This document shows positions 1 to 7,505 of a DNA stretch of 12,984 nucleotides, in pieces. The notes under the pieces were generated by a model, which was given only the letters and a program-made list of their open reading frames with translations, searched no databases and was not told where the DNA came from. A program made the position numbers and the translations under genes. Positions within the stretch are counted from its first letter, which is position 1; each line of letters begins with the position of its first letter. Origin of the DNA: an uncultured Flammeovirgaceae bacterium (lineage in GTDB: Bacteria > Bacteroidota > Bacteroidia > Cytophagales > Cyclobacteriaceae); the NCBI GenBank assembly GCA_946480685.1, contig CAMLLI010000025.1:1-12984 (forward strand). Reading direction: 5' to 3'.

Positions 1-1771
1 GTTTAAAGGTTTTGTCGTTTAAGTTATAAGCGCCCAGTCCGCCACCGGTTCCGATCCACAACGTATTATCTTTGTCAATGGCCAGTGCGTGCACAACATT
101 GCTTTGCAAAAGATTGGTAGACTCCGTGCCCGAGAAAATGTTTTCTACTGTTCGTGTATCCGGGTTATAGGATAATAGACCATTACCATAGCAACCTAAC
201 CACAACTGTCCTTTCTTGTCTTCTGCAATGGCGCGTACATCAATGGAAGAAAATATAGATGCATCTTTACTAAGTTTGAACGTCTTGCTTGTTTTATCCA
301 GTACACTAAGGCCACCACGCGTTGCCCCTACCCATATATTTCGTTTGGAATCTTCAAAGAGAAGCGACACGCGGTGTCCTAACGGAACCGGTGCATCGCC
401 GGACGAACGCGGATAGTGTACAAACAAATCGTTCGTTTCATCGTAGCGATATATACCATGCGCCAGTGTTCCAAACCACAGGTTGCCGTTGTAATCACGG
501 AGTGCGCTGTATACTACATCATCACCAATGCTTCCGGGTTTTCCATCAGCATCATAGTGCCGCAGTAATTTTCCCTCGGCCGAAAATTTATAGATGCCCT
601 TGGAATCTGTGCCGGCCCATATATTACCATCGTCATCGTTACACAAACCATAGAAAGGAACCATGCTCTCGGCTGCACCAAAAATCCGTTTCACCTCCAC
701 CTTCATGAAGTTCTTTTCTTCATTGCTCACCATATATATACCATCGCCATGCGTGCCGATCCAGATATTCTTGTCGCGATCCTGGAATATCGACCGGATG
801 GTATGCTGCGAGATATCAAATGCATCCAGCGCAGTAACATGACGCGATGCTAAACGCTCTACGTTGCGTCCATCGAAGTCCTTGAGATTTACGGTATATA
901 TACCATTGCCCTGCGTACCGATCCAGAGCGTTTTATCTTTGTCCTCCAGCAATGAAAAAACACCCCGCTGCGAAGGGAGTATCGTGTCAAGCAAAACAAA
1001 TTTACCTTCGGCGCGAATGAACAGCACAAGTCCTTTGGTGGTGCCGATCCAGATGTTACCCAGGTGATCTTCCAGGAAACATTTTACGTACTGCGAAGGC
1101 AAAATATCGCTGGCGGAATAGGCTGTTATCTTTTCAGGTTCTTTCCCTTCGCGTATGCGGAATACATCGAGGCCGGTGTTCTGTGCACCCGCCCATATAT
1201 ACCCATAGCTGTCTTCAAAAACTGTGATGGTAGCAGTACTGTTCAGCTTGAACGTTTGTGTTGTATCATAGGTATTCGTAGACGGGTAGAATACACCAAT
1301 ACCACCAAAATACCAGCCGATCCATAATTTACCGGTACTGCTTTCGGAAATATAGGACACATCGTTGTTGCCGTTCTTTTTCGGATTCAGAAACACGGTC
1401 CACTTTTGTGTAGACAGATCAAATTGGTATAGTCCTCTTCGGGATGAAACCCACAATCTTCCTTGTGAATCTTTGAATAAGCGTTGCACGAAATTATCAT
1501 GAAACTGATTCGGCCCGCTCTTGTCGAACTTGAACACCGTGAACGCATAACCATCGAAGCGATTCAGACCATCATCTGTAGCGAACCACATCCAGCCCTT
1601 GTCGTCCTGCGATATACTGTTCACTACCGCCTGCGACAATCCGTCTTTTATACTATACCGTTTGATGATCTTGTCGTGAATAGGCTGCGCAAAACTCTCA
1701 AGTGAAAATCCACACGTGAGCGTCAGCGCCATCCCAACGAAGAAGCGAAAAAGATATTCAATCCGGTACAT
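1..1771 (-). CDS. Propeller sensor domain of a hybrid two-component-type regulator (3' part outside window)
   Basis: The reading frame is open from an ATG at 1771 to the window edge, giving 590 residues with no stop, so the C-terminal half is missing. Residues 1-28 form a signal peptide (RIEYLFRFFVGMALTLTCGF, then ESFA before Q29). At least 12 propeller repeats of the form (N/T)(I/L)W(I/V/F)G...G(I/L) follow, at about 61, 106, 149, 192, 240, 282, 336, 384, 430, 479, 523 and 571. These are two-component regulator propeller repeats (PF07494 type). In Bacteroidota such a region is the periplasmic sensor of hybrid two-component systems, usually about 14 blades, then a Y_Y_Y domain, a membrane helix, a histidine kinase, a receiver and an AraC-type helix-turn-helix. 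None of those later domains can be seen, so a propeller-LuxR or a propeller-diguanylate cyclase protein is not excluded. The start lies 12 nt after the DUF2264 stop, which suggests cotranscription with the enzymes it probably controls. Confidence 0.88.
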   Translation of the reverse strand, partial: MYRIEYLFRFFVGMALTLTCGFSLESFAQPIHDKIIKRYSIKDGLSQAVVNSISQDDKGWMWFATDDGLNRFDGYAFTVFKFDKSGPNQFHDNFVQRLFKDSQGRLWVSSRRGLYQFDLSTQKWTVFLNPKKNGNNDVSYISESSTGKLWIGWYFGGIGVFYPSTNTYDTTQTFKLNSTATITVFEDSYGYIWAGAQNTGLDVFRIREGKEPEKITAYSASDILPSQYVKCFLEDHLGNIWIGTTKGLVLFIRAEGKFVLLDTILPSQRGVFSLLEDKDKTLWIGTQGNGIYTVNLKDFDGRNVERLASRHVTALDAFDISQHTIRSIFQDRDKNIWIGTHGDGIYMVSNEEKNFMKVEVKRIFGAAESMVPFYGLCNDDDGNIWAGTDSKGIYKFSAEGKLLRHYDADGKPGSIGDDVVYSALRDYNGNLWFGTLAHGIYRYDETNDLFVHYPRSSGDAPVPLGHRVSLLFEDSKRNIWVGATRGGLSVLDKTSKTFKLSKDASIFSSIDVRAIAEDKKGQLWLGCYGNGLLSYNPDTRTVENIFSGTESTNLLQSNVVHALAIDKDNTLWIGTGGGLGAYNLNDKTFK

Positions 1772-1783
1772 ACCCTCAAGATA

Positions 1784-3028
1784 TTAAATCGCCTTGTCAA
1801 TTGAGAACTTCATTCCTGCAAAGGCTTTTTTAGTTGTCCAATCGGCCGGAGGAGTATTCCAGAATTCATCATCCGCCGGCAGTCCGAGCGGAAGAAATGC
1901 AACGCTGCACAAATATAGGCTGCCGGTTGAAATATAGGACTCGCCAATCTCGGGTTGATGTCCTGCCAAACCAATCGTGAGCCATCCGTTCGAATCAAAT
2001 GTACCAGATGCTTCCAATGTAGTTTTGATCACTGCAGTAAGCGCACTGCGCACCTGCGCAGGTTTGATAGGTGACGGCAACTGCTTTTGCAAAGCTACCT
2101 GACTCAACAGTTGAAACGCACCACAACGATATGCGAGCGACCGACCTACCGGTGGAAATGTTCCTTCCGGAGAAATGAGTCGCTCCTGGATCTCCGCATA
2201 GCGCTGTGCACGCCTGAGTACCCGGCCAGACAATTCCTTACCGTCATTCTTTACTTCATTTAACACCTTCACGATATCGAGCAGCATTGGTTGAATCACA
2301 AAACTATTGTAGTAGTCGAAGTGAAAATCAGGACCATCGCCATAGATACCGTCCCCTTTATACCATTCTTCATGAGACTTCAACGCATAGTCTATACGCA
2401 CAGCATCGTAGTCGTTGGTAAATTTCAGGAGTGCAGCTTCGATCATGGCGCTGAAGAGAAGCCAGTTGGAGTAATACGGTTTTATAACACGTGTTGACCG
2501 AAGCGCTGCGACAAGATGCTGCTGTGTTGTCGCATCCAGATTTCCCCAGAGTTGCCTGGGTGCACGCAACAGTGCATGCGCGAGAAAGGCAGCATCAACC
2601 AGTGGTTGTCTCAACTGCGTGAAGTTCATATAGCTCTTGGCTGTAGGCGTAACGGCATGCTGGATCGCTTGCGTGGACAACGTGATAAACTTCTGTCGAA
2701 GCTGACCTTCCTTTGTTTGATCAGCTCCCAACTCAAGCCAGGGCGCGAGTCCTGCTAAACTTCGTCCCAACGCTTCGAGGTAAGTAACTTCTTTTCGCGA
2801 AGACAGTTCGCCCTCCACACATTCCACCGGCATCAGTTCCTTGAGGCGGTCCTGTTGCAATGCAGACAGAACCGGCTCGGTAACACGTGTCACCATACTG
2901 ACCCAATACTCGCGATCTGTACGCGGGTCTTTGAGATGTGACTCACGTTGTTTGAAACTCAACAAAGGTGCTAACGTGCTGCCGGCTCCCAGCAGCGAAA
3001 AGCCTTTTAAAAAATTTCGTCTGATCAT
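1784..3028 (-). CDS. DUF2264-family glycoside hydrolase (GH154-like, possible beta-glucuronidase)
   Basis: The protein is 414 aa and reads as a DUF2264 (PF10022) alpha-barrel protein. A conserved-looking block lies at 222-249 (WYKGDGIYGDGPDFHFDYYN, then SFVIQPML), with another at about 293-306 (PVGRSLAYRCGAFQ) and a C-terminal (W/S)TGSLYLC-type segment at 368-374. From memory, this family is linked to CAZy GH154, with beta-glucuronidase activity. The substrate and catalytic residues cannot be fixed from sequence alone, although the acidic D226/D231/D234 cluster is a good candidate. The N terminus is M-I-RR-NFLKG followed by a hydrophobic stretch. This resembles a twin-arginine (Tat) signal and implies export to the periplasm, possibly after folding. 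It sits 48 nt after GH105 and 12 nt before the propeller regulator, in operon-like order. The ATG at 3028 is preferred because the RR motif begins directly after it. Confidence 0.85.
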   Translation of the reverse strand: MIRRNFLKGFSLLGAGSTLAPLLSFKQRESHLKDPRTDREYWVSMVTRVTEPVLSALQQDRLKELMPVECVEGELSSRKEVTYLEALGRSLAGLAPWLELGADQTKEGQLRQKFITLSTQAIQHAVTPTAKSYMNFTQLRQPLVDAAFLAHALLRAPRQLWGNLDATTQQHLVAALRSTRVIKPYYSNWLLFSAMIEAALLKFTNDYDAVRIDYALKSHEEWYKGDGIYGDGPDFHFDYYNSFVIQPMLLDIVKVLNEVKNDGKELSGRVLRRAQRYAEIQERLISPEGTFPPVGRSLAYRCGAFQLLSQVALQKQLPSPIKPAQVRSALTAVIKTTLEASGTFDSNGWLTIGLAGHQPEIGESYISTGSLYLCSVAFLPLGLPADDEFWNTPPADWTTKKAFAGMKFSIDKAI

Positions 3029-3047
3029 TTCTTATGGTTCATATATA

Positions 3048-3074
3048 CGCAGATATATAGCTATATATACTGCG
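3048..3074. repeat. Near-perfect palindrome / hairpin between GH105 and DUF2264 genes
   Basis: The arms CGCAG-ATATATAG and CTATATATA-CTGCG are reverse complements except for one extra T, giving about 13 paired bases and an almost loopless structure. It fills most of the 47-nt gap between the GH105 stop and the DUF2264 start. No U-run follows on the minus strand, so it is not a classical intrinsic terminator. An mRNA processing or stabilising hairpin, or an operator, is more likely. Function unproven. Confidence 0.55.
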
Positions 3075-3076
3075 AC

Positions 3077-4180
3077 CTACTTCATTTTATAGATTTCGCT
3101 TCCGGCCAGCAAAAACGCACCGGCACCATACTCCTGGTAATTATCAATGGTAACTTTATCGGGCGATGCACCGATCGGTTGTACCCACTGTAATTTACCT
3201 TCTGTGGTGACGTATTTATTAAGCCCCTCCCATGCATTTTTGACAACCGGTAAATATTCTGTTTTATCCAGCAATCCCTGGTTTATTCCCCACGCGAGTG
3301 CGTAGCAGAAAAATGCTGAGCCGCTTGTTTCCGGGTGCGGCACTTCGGTCTCATCCAGCAAACTCGGACGCCACAAACCATCTTTACCTTGTAGAGTCTT
3401 CACCGATGCTGCCATCTCTTTCAGCAATGCTATATATTTTCCATAGGCAGGATTGTCTTTCGGCAGCACTTGCAGCACGCGTACGGTTCCGGCCATAACC
3501 CAACCGTTACCGCGCGCCCAGAATGTTTTTTTACCCTGCGGTGTCTTCTTGTTAAAGTATGATTGGTCGCGATAGAAAAGATGTTCCTGCGGATCGTACA
3601 GAAATTCATGTGCATCCCAGAACATGGTGTTGAGAAAATCAATATAGCGCTGATCGCCCGTAGCCACTGCTAATTTAGCAAGCACGGGTGGCGCCATAAA
3701 CAAGGCATCGCACCACCACCAGTCTTCTCTTCCCAACCTTGGATTGGCAATAAGCGAATCAAATGTTTGTCGTATATGGACAATCATCTCCGGATTCTTT
3801 TTAAGATCATAGATCTCCAGGTATGTTTGTCCTTTGGCATGATCGTCTGCGTGCCGGAGACGCTTTGCTAATTTCCATTGAAATGATTCCGACCAAGCGG
3901 TAGCAGCGTCCAGGTATTTAGCATCGCGTGTTGTATGATACGTTGCCATAACACCGGTATAAAATGCAGCGCGTGCCCAGTCATTATCATTCTTGGCATT
4001 GAAAGATACCGGATTCGCCAATTGCCAGTCACAAACCTTACGCATTTGCGACAGTATACTTTTCCTGGAAAATACATCGGCTACCATAGCGGCCAGCAAG
4101 CCTGACGTTGTCAGTACAACAAGCATCATCGTTCCGACTATGACCAGGTTCCGTTTCTTTTTTGTGTTACTACGATTCAC
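3077..4180 (-). CDS. GH105 unsaturated rhamnogalacturonyl/glucuronyl hydrolase
   Basis: The protein is 367 aa, close to the usual GH105 (YteR/RhiN) length. These enzymes hydrate the double bond of a 4,5-unsaturated uronic acid at the non-reducing end of lyase products and so release it. The motifs fit the (alpha/alpha)6 barrel: RHADDHAKGQTYLEIY at 109-124, DWWWCDALFMAPP at 153-165, FWARGNGWVMAG near 222-233, ETSGSAFFCYALAWG near 287-301, and a C-terminal YGAGAFLLAGSEIYK. D112 or D113 and D158 match the positions of the two catalytic aspartates known in YteR (Asp88, Asp143), by my reading of the motifs. The N terminus (KKKRN, then about 22 hydrophobic residues, 12-34) is a signal peptide or membrane anchor, so it should act in the periplasm. 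It lies 167 nt after the GH43 stop, where I see a promoter-like element. Whether it prefers unsaturated galacturonyl or glucuronyl substrates cannot be told. Confidence 0.93.
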   Translation of the reverse strand: MNRSNTKKKRNLVIVGTMMLVVLTTSGLLAAMVADVFSRKSILSQMRKVCDWQLANPVSFNAKNDNDWARAAFYTGVMATYHTTRDAKYLDAATAWSESFQWKLAKRLRHADDHAKGQTYLEIYDLKKNPEMIVHIRQTFDSLIANPRLGREDWWWCDALFMAPPVLAKLAVATGDQRYIDFLNTMFWDAHEFLYDPQEHLFYRDQSYFNKKTPQGKKTFWARGNGWVMAGTVRVLQVLPKDNPAYGKYIALLKEMAASVKTLQGKDGLWRPSLLDETEVPHPETSGSAFFCYALAWGINQGLLDKTEYLPVVKNAWEGLNKYVTTEGKLQWVQPIGASPDKVTIDNYQEYGAGAFLLAGSEIYKMK

Positions 4181-4227
4181 GTTTATAAAATTTAATGTGA
4201 CAGAAATTCCAATTATATCAGTCTAAA

Positions 4228-4255
4228 CAAATATACCCGCAGCCTATACTGCAAA
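4228..4255 (-). promoter_or_regulatory. Bacteroidota-type promoter candidate upstream of GH105
   Basis: On the minus strand TTTG (4255-4252) is followed after 16 nt by TATATTTG (4235-4228). The second element is an exact match to the Bacteroidota -7 consensus TAnnTTTG. The spacing is slightly shorter than the usual 17-23. Predicted transcription would start near 4222, leaving a leader of about 40 nt before the ATG at 4180. If real, GH105, DUF2264 and the regulator can be transcribed independently of susCD. Confidence 0.42.
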
Positions 4256-4275
4256 GAAGTTGTTTTATGCTATAG
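4244..4275. repeat. Imperfect dyad flanking the GH105 -33 element
   Basis: CTATA-ct-GCA (4244-4253) pairs with TGC-TATAG (4268-4275), eight base pairs with a two-base bulge. The TTTG of the promoter candidate lies just inside the left arm. It could be an operator or a weak hairpin. A chance occurrence is possible in this AT-rich gap. Nothing else is evident in the remainder of 4181-4347. Confidence 0.25.
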
Positions 4276-4347
4276 CGCGGATCGCTTTGTATTCGCAGGC
4301 GTTTTCCAATATATAACTTAAGATTCTTATATCCGACCTGTAGTATC

Positions 4348-5352
4348 CTATTCCGGATAACGTTCCGGCCTTCCCCATTGCCTCCATAAACGATTCAACT
4401 CGTCTGGTGTAATGCTGATCACCGCTCCGTGCCGGGGATGAAAGTCCATGGACACTGACTCCACCAATGTAAACGAGTCCAGCGTTTTACTCTCGGTAAA
4501 TTCATATCGTCCACGGGTATATACATCGTACATCAAGATATAGCGATCGGAGTTGTGCAGTTTGAAAACACAGGCTCCTTCCACCGCATCCTTTGTTTGT
4601 TGCAGGTATCCCTCGCGCTCCAACCATGTACCGGAAGTCAACGAAGAAGATGTAGCATGTTTGATACCGTTACCATGACCTTCAGTCTTATAGAATAAAT
4701 GATATACTCCATCTTTTAAAACAATATCACCATCAATACACGATTTTCCATCCGAAGGAAAGAACAGCTGTTTCGGCTCTGTGGCGAGATCGGTAAACGC
4801 TTCGTTCGCATACGCATAGTATATAATGTCTGCGCCTTTACGACCGTGCTTCATCGACCAGTATACCATATACTTCTTCGCCTGCGGATCATATATAGTT
4901 TGAGGTGCCCATACTCGCAACAGACTGTCCTGACCCGAAAATCGTTGCTGGATGTTGATCACGTTGGATTGCCAGTGTACCAGGTCATTCGAATTCATCA
5001 GCACCATAGCGCGATTGGAGTTCCAGCCTTTCGAGGAAGTCATATCGGTGGCAACCATGTAAAAAGTTTTCCCATCGTTGCTTCGCAGAATATGCGGATC
5101 GCGGACACCACCCGTTGAACTGATCGTCTTCGAATCAATTACAGGTTTGTTGTTGTTTAATGCGAAGAAGTTCAGTCCATCATTGCTTACGGCATAGTGA
5201 ATGGATTCGTCTGCTACGGCATTGCCGGTAAAGTATACAAACAGATAAGCAGCACGATCCTTCTGACGTAAAGTTGAATGCTGCTGTGCATAGCCTTTAT
5301 AGAGCGTTATGCATAGCAAGATGATTGTAATTTTACTGATCGGTATACCCAT
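4348..5352 (-). CDS. Secreted single-domain GH43 glycosidase
   Basis: This is a five-bladed-propeller GH43 enzyme, a family of mostly alpha-L-arabinofuranosidases, beta-xylosidases and exo-galactanases acting by inversion. The frame extends upstream to a TTG at 5421 (357 codons) and an ATG at 5409. I prefer the ATG at 5352 (334 aa) because it puts a normal signal peptide at the N terminus: a short polar start, then ITIILLCITL, and a cut near YAQ-Q. Numbered on the longest frame, the catalytic triad candidates are D108 in GGVRDPH (base), D230 or D232 in SCIDGDIV (pKa modulator) and E281 in AVEGACVFKL (acid), with VWAPQ at 170-174. The C-terminal end (PRHGAVISITPDELNRLWRQ) has a clear counterpart in the first domain of the tandem GH43 protein at the right edge, so the two are related. 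The subfamily and substrate are not determined. It follows susD by 135 nt from the preferred start. Confidence 0.87.
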   Translation of the reverse strand: MGIPISKITIILLCITLYKGYAQQHSTLRQKDRAAYLFVYFTGNAVADESIHYAVSNDGLNFFALNNNKPVIDSKTISSTGGVRDPHILRSNDGKTFYMVATDMTSSKGWNSNRAMVLMNSNDLVHWQSNVINIQQRFSGQDSLLRVWAPQTIYDPQAKKYMVYWSMKHGRKGADIIYYAYANEAFTDLATEPKQLFFPSDGKSCIDGDIVLKDGVYHLFYKTEGHGNGIKHATSSSLTSGTWLEREGYLQQTKDAVEGACVFKLHNSDRYILMYDVYTRGRYEFTESKTLDSFTLVESVSMDFHPRHGAVISITPDELNRLWRQWGRPERYPE

Positions 5353-5431
5353 AGCGACAATACTATATATTGATTTCTTGGATCTATATATACCGGCAGA
5401 TGCCGGCATTCTTAGTTTCAACTATTACAAG

Positions 5432-5463
5432 CATGCCGTAAGAGGGTTCACTCCTACGGCATG
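5432..5463 (-). other. Strong hairpin just downstream of susD
   Basis: CATGCCGTA (5432-5440) and TACGGCATG (5455-5463) are perfect nine-base complements. A further GAG/CTC pairing inside them leaves a loop of about six bases. It begins 24 nt after the susD stop. The 3' flank on the minus strand (CTTGTAATAG) lacks a U-run, so full intrinsic termination is doubtful. It is well placed to protect the susCD part of the message from 3' decay or to lower expression of the downstream enzyme genes. Confidence 0.6.
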
Positions 5464-5487
5464 GTCCTATAAATTCTGATGTCGCTT

Positions 5488-7494
5488 TTAATCCGTTACT
5501 TTATCTTCGTCAGCAACGGCTTCTTCCCACGTTTCCCACTTCGGTGTAGCGGCATCATATCCGGCATAGCCATAGTTCTGACTCAGCACACCTTTGTTGT
5601 TGGCTGTAATCGCAGCATTCGGTATAGGCCAGTAAAAATTTCGTTTGTCCATGGTATAGTTAAATGTACCGGTTCTTACACTAACGGGACCTTTGTTATA
5701 TATACTATAGTGCATGATGCGCTGGTACCAATAGCTGCCACCTGTTGCGTCTGTACCGGATTGCTTATCAAACGTATTGACATCATAGGTATTGCCCCAC
5801 TCATCCGACTTGCCACTCAGTGCCAGGCAGTATGAGACACGGCTTAGCTCTACATTACGCCATTCTTCCAGGTAAAGCTCACGGGCACGCTCATTCATTA
5901 TATCACCAATGGTAACGGTCGAGTAAAGCTGTATACACAAAGCGCGCTTGCGCACTTCGTTCACATCTTCTGCAGCGGAAGCCGCATCGCCTAAATAGAA
6001 CTTGGCTTCTGCACGCAGCAGGTATGTTTCGGCCAGGCGGTAAAAATACCAGTCTGCGTTGCCACCATTGGTAGCACCGTTGAATTGCGTGGCACCCGGG
6101 TTCGCTTCTGCCAGCACATCTTCGAGGTATAGTTTGTAATGCGGCCAGTCAAACCAATCGCGTATTGTATCGGTACACAACAGTACATTTGTAGTCGGGT
6201 GACGAAGCACGAGGTTTTGACCATACCATGCCGATGTCTTATCGTTATACTTCAGCGAAGTCATCTTGCCCCAGTTACCAACCGTGCTGTTATGGCGCAA
6301 ATCGCCTTCATCATTCTGTCCGTTTACATTCCATACAGCATGCGTAGCGAAGTAAGTAGAACGAACTGTAGCGATACCACGGCCTACCGCCCGCAGGTAA
6401 TCATACTGTGAATTATAGTTTGCAGTGTTGTTACGCGCATAGTTGTTTACAGCATTTTTTCCATCAGGTGTCTTTGTACCGTTGCCATCATTCCAGAACG
6501 GTCCGAAAATCCGCATCGTCAAAAACTGGATGAATGACTCCGATGTAGTACCGCGGTTCGGCATACCCAGAATTACTTCTTTATTGGCACCGATCAATTT
6601 GTTTTCAGGACGATGCAGGTCCCAGATCACATTGCGTGTTATCGGCCAGGTCTGCGGCTCGCCACCATCATTGAACGTACCAAATGTACCTTGCATGAGT
6701 TGATAGCCGGACTGATTGATCAGTATATCTGCCTGTTCTTTTGCTTTCTCAAATTGTCCGGTAGCGAGGTAACATTTGATCAGCAGCTGGCGGCATGCAC
6801 CTTTGTTTATCATACCTATATATCCCATATCTTTTTGATCGGGCACCCACTGTACTGCAAACTCCATGTCCTTAGTGATCATCTGGAGAATCGCTTCCTT
6901 CTTCGTAGAGCGGTAATTCTGTTTAGGTACCTGCAGAATTTTTGTTACCAGCGGTACATCTCCAAATTGAAACACAAGTGTGAGATAACGGAAGGAACGA
7001 TGGAAGTATGCTCTTCCCAAGTAGGCGTTCTTCGTTGCTTCATCCAGACCTTTTACATTTTCAATAAAGCTGGTAATGGTGTTGGCATATTTGATTCCGT
7101 TGTAGGTCTCATCCCAGAAGTAACTGATGCGGTTACGATCTCCGTTCTCTGCACCACCGGTTGGTGTCAGCACGTTCGCTATATCTGAGAACATGCCGCC
7201 ATCATCCGTCTTGCTGGCAACCGCCATTTCTGAGAACATATACTCCGTTGCTATCGGAACAGATATATTGTTGGTCGAGCTGTTATAGAATGTCCAGTAA
7301 CTGCGCAGGTGCCGGTCTGCCATAGCCAGCACAGCCTGTAAACCAGACTCCGTACTTAACGTAGTGGACGGTTCATAAAATGACAGTGGATCAGGTTCCA
7401 GAAATTCATCGGAACAGCTGGGAAATACCAGGAACGGTACGAGTAACAGAAGTTTCCCAACTATAGCGCGTATATCTTTAAGCGTATTTTTCAT
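5488..7494 (-). CDS. SusD/RagB-family outer-membrane glycan-binding lipoprotein
   Basis: SusD-like proteins are surface lipoproteins that form a lid on their SusC partner and bind glycans. A lipoprotein signal is visible: K-rich start, hydrophobic 11-24, then LVFPSC with the lipidated cysteine at residue 27. SDE follows, like the acidic surface-export signal known in Bacteroidota. The N-terminal helical TPR-type region (AYFHRSFRYLTLVFQFGDVP) and the C-terminal block (YRLAETYLLRAEAKFYLGDA, then a WRNVELSRVSYCL segment) are typical of PF14322 and PF07980. At 668 aa it is longer than the common 500-600. The ATG at 7494 is 11 nt after the susC stop, consistent with translational coupling and complex formation with it. 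The ligand cannot be predicted from sequence. Confidence 0.95.
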   Translation of the reverse strand: MKNTLKDIRAIVGKLLLLVPFLVFPSCSDEFLEPDPLSFYEPSTTLSTESGLQAVLAMADRHLRSYWTFYNSSTNNISVPIATEYMFSEMAVASKTDDGGMFSDIANVLTPTGGAENGDRNRISYFWDETYNGIKYANTITSFIENVKGLDEATKNAYLGRAYFHRSFRYLTLVFQFGDVPLVTKILQVPKQNYRSTKKEAILQMITKDMEFAVQWVPDQKDMGYIGMINKGACRQLLIKCYLATGQFEKAKEQADILINQSGYQLMQGTFGTFNDGGEPQTWPITRNVIWDLHRPENKLIGANKEVILGMPNRGTTSESFIQFLTMRIFGPFWNDGNGTKTPDGKNAVNNYARNNTANYNSQYDYLRAVGRGIATVRSTYFATHAVWNVNGQNDEGDLRHNSTVGNWGKMTSLKYNDKTSAWYGQNLVLRHPTTNVLLCTDTIRDWFDWPHYKLYLEDVLAEANPGATQFNGATNGGNADWYFYRLAETYLLRAEAKFYLGDAASAAEDVNEVRKRALCIQLYSTVTIGDIMNERARELYLEEWRNVELSRVSYCLALSGKSDEWGNTYDVNTFDKQSGTDATGGSYWYQRIMHYSIYNKGPVSVRTGTFNYTMDKRNFYWPIPNAAITANNKGVLSQNYGYAGYDAATPKWETWEEAVADEDKVTD

Positions 7495-7505
7495 TGCTCG
7501 TTACT

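Noticed and set aside
47..1060. Recurring CCGATCCAGA-type words in the first kilobase, looking like a DNA repeat array.
   Set aside because: They are the coding of the repeated W-I-G-T propeller blades on the minus strand, not an independent repeat or CRISPR.
5353..5421. Upstream extension of the GH43 frame to the TTG at 5421 or the ATG at 5409.
   Set aside because: It would place over 20 residues before the signal peptide; the ATG at 5352 gives a normal secretion signal.
6613..7188. 191-codon plus-strand open frame opposite susD.
   Set aside because: It lies wholly antisense to a well-supported susD frame, is cysteine-rich and lacks domain-like motifs, so it is a shadow frame.
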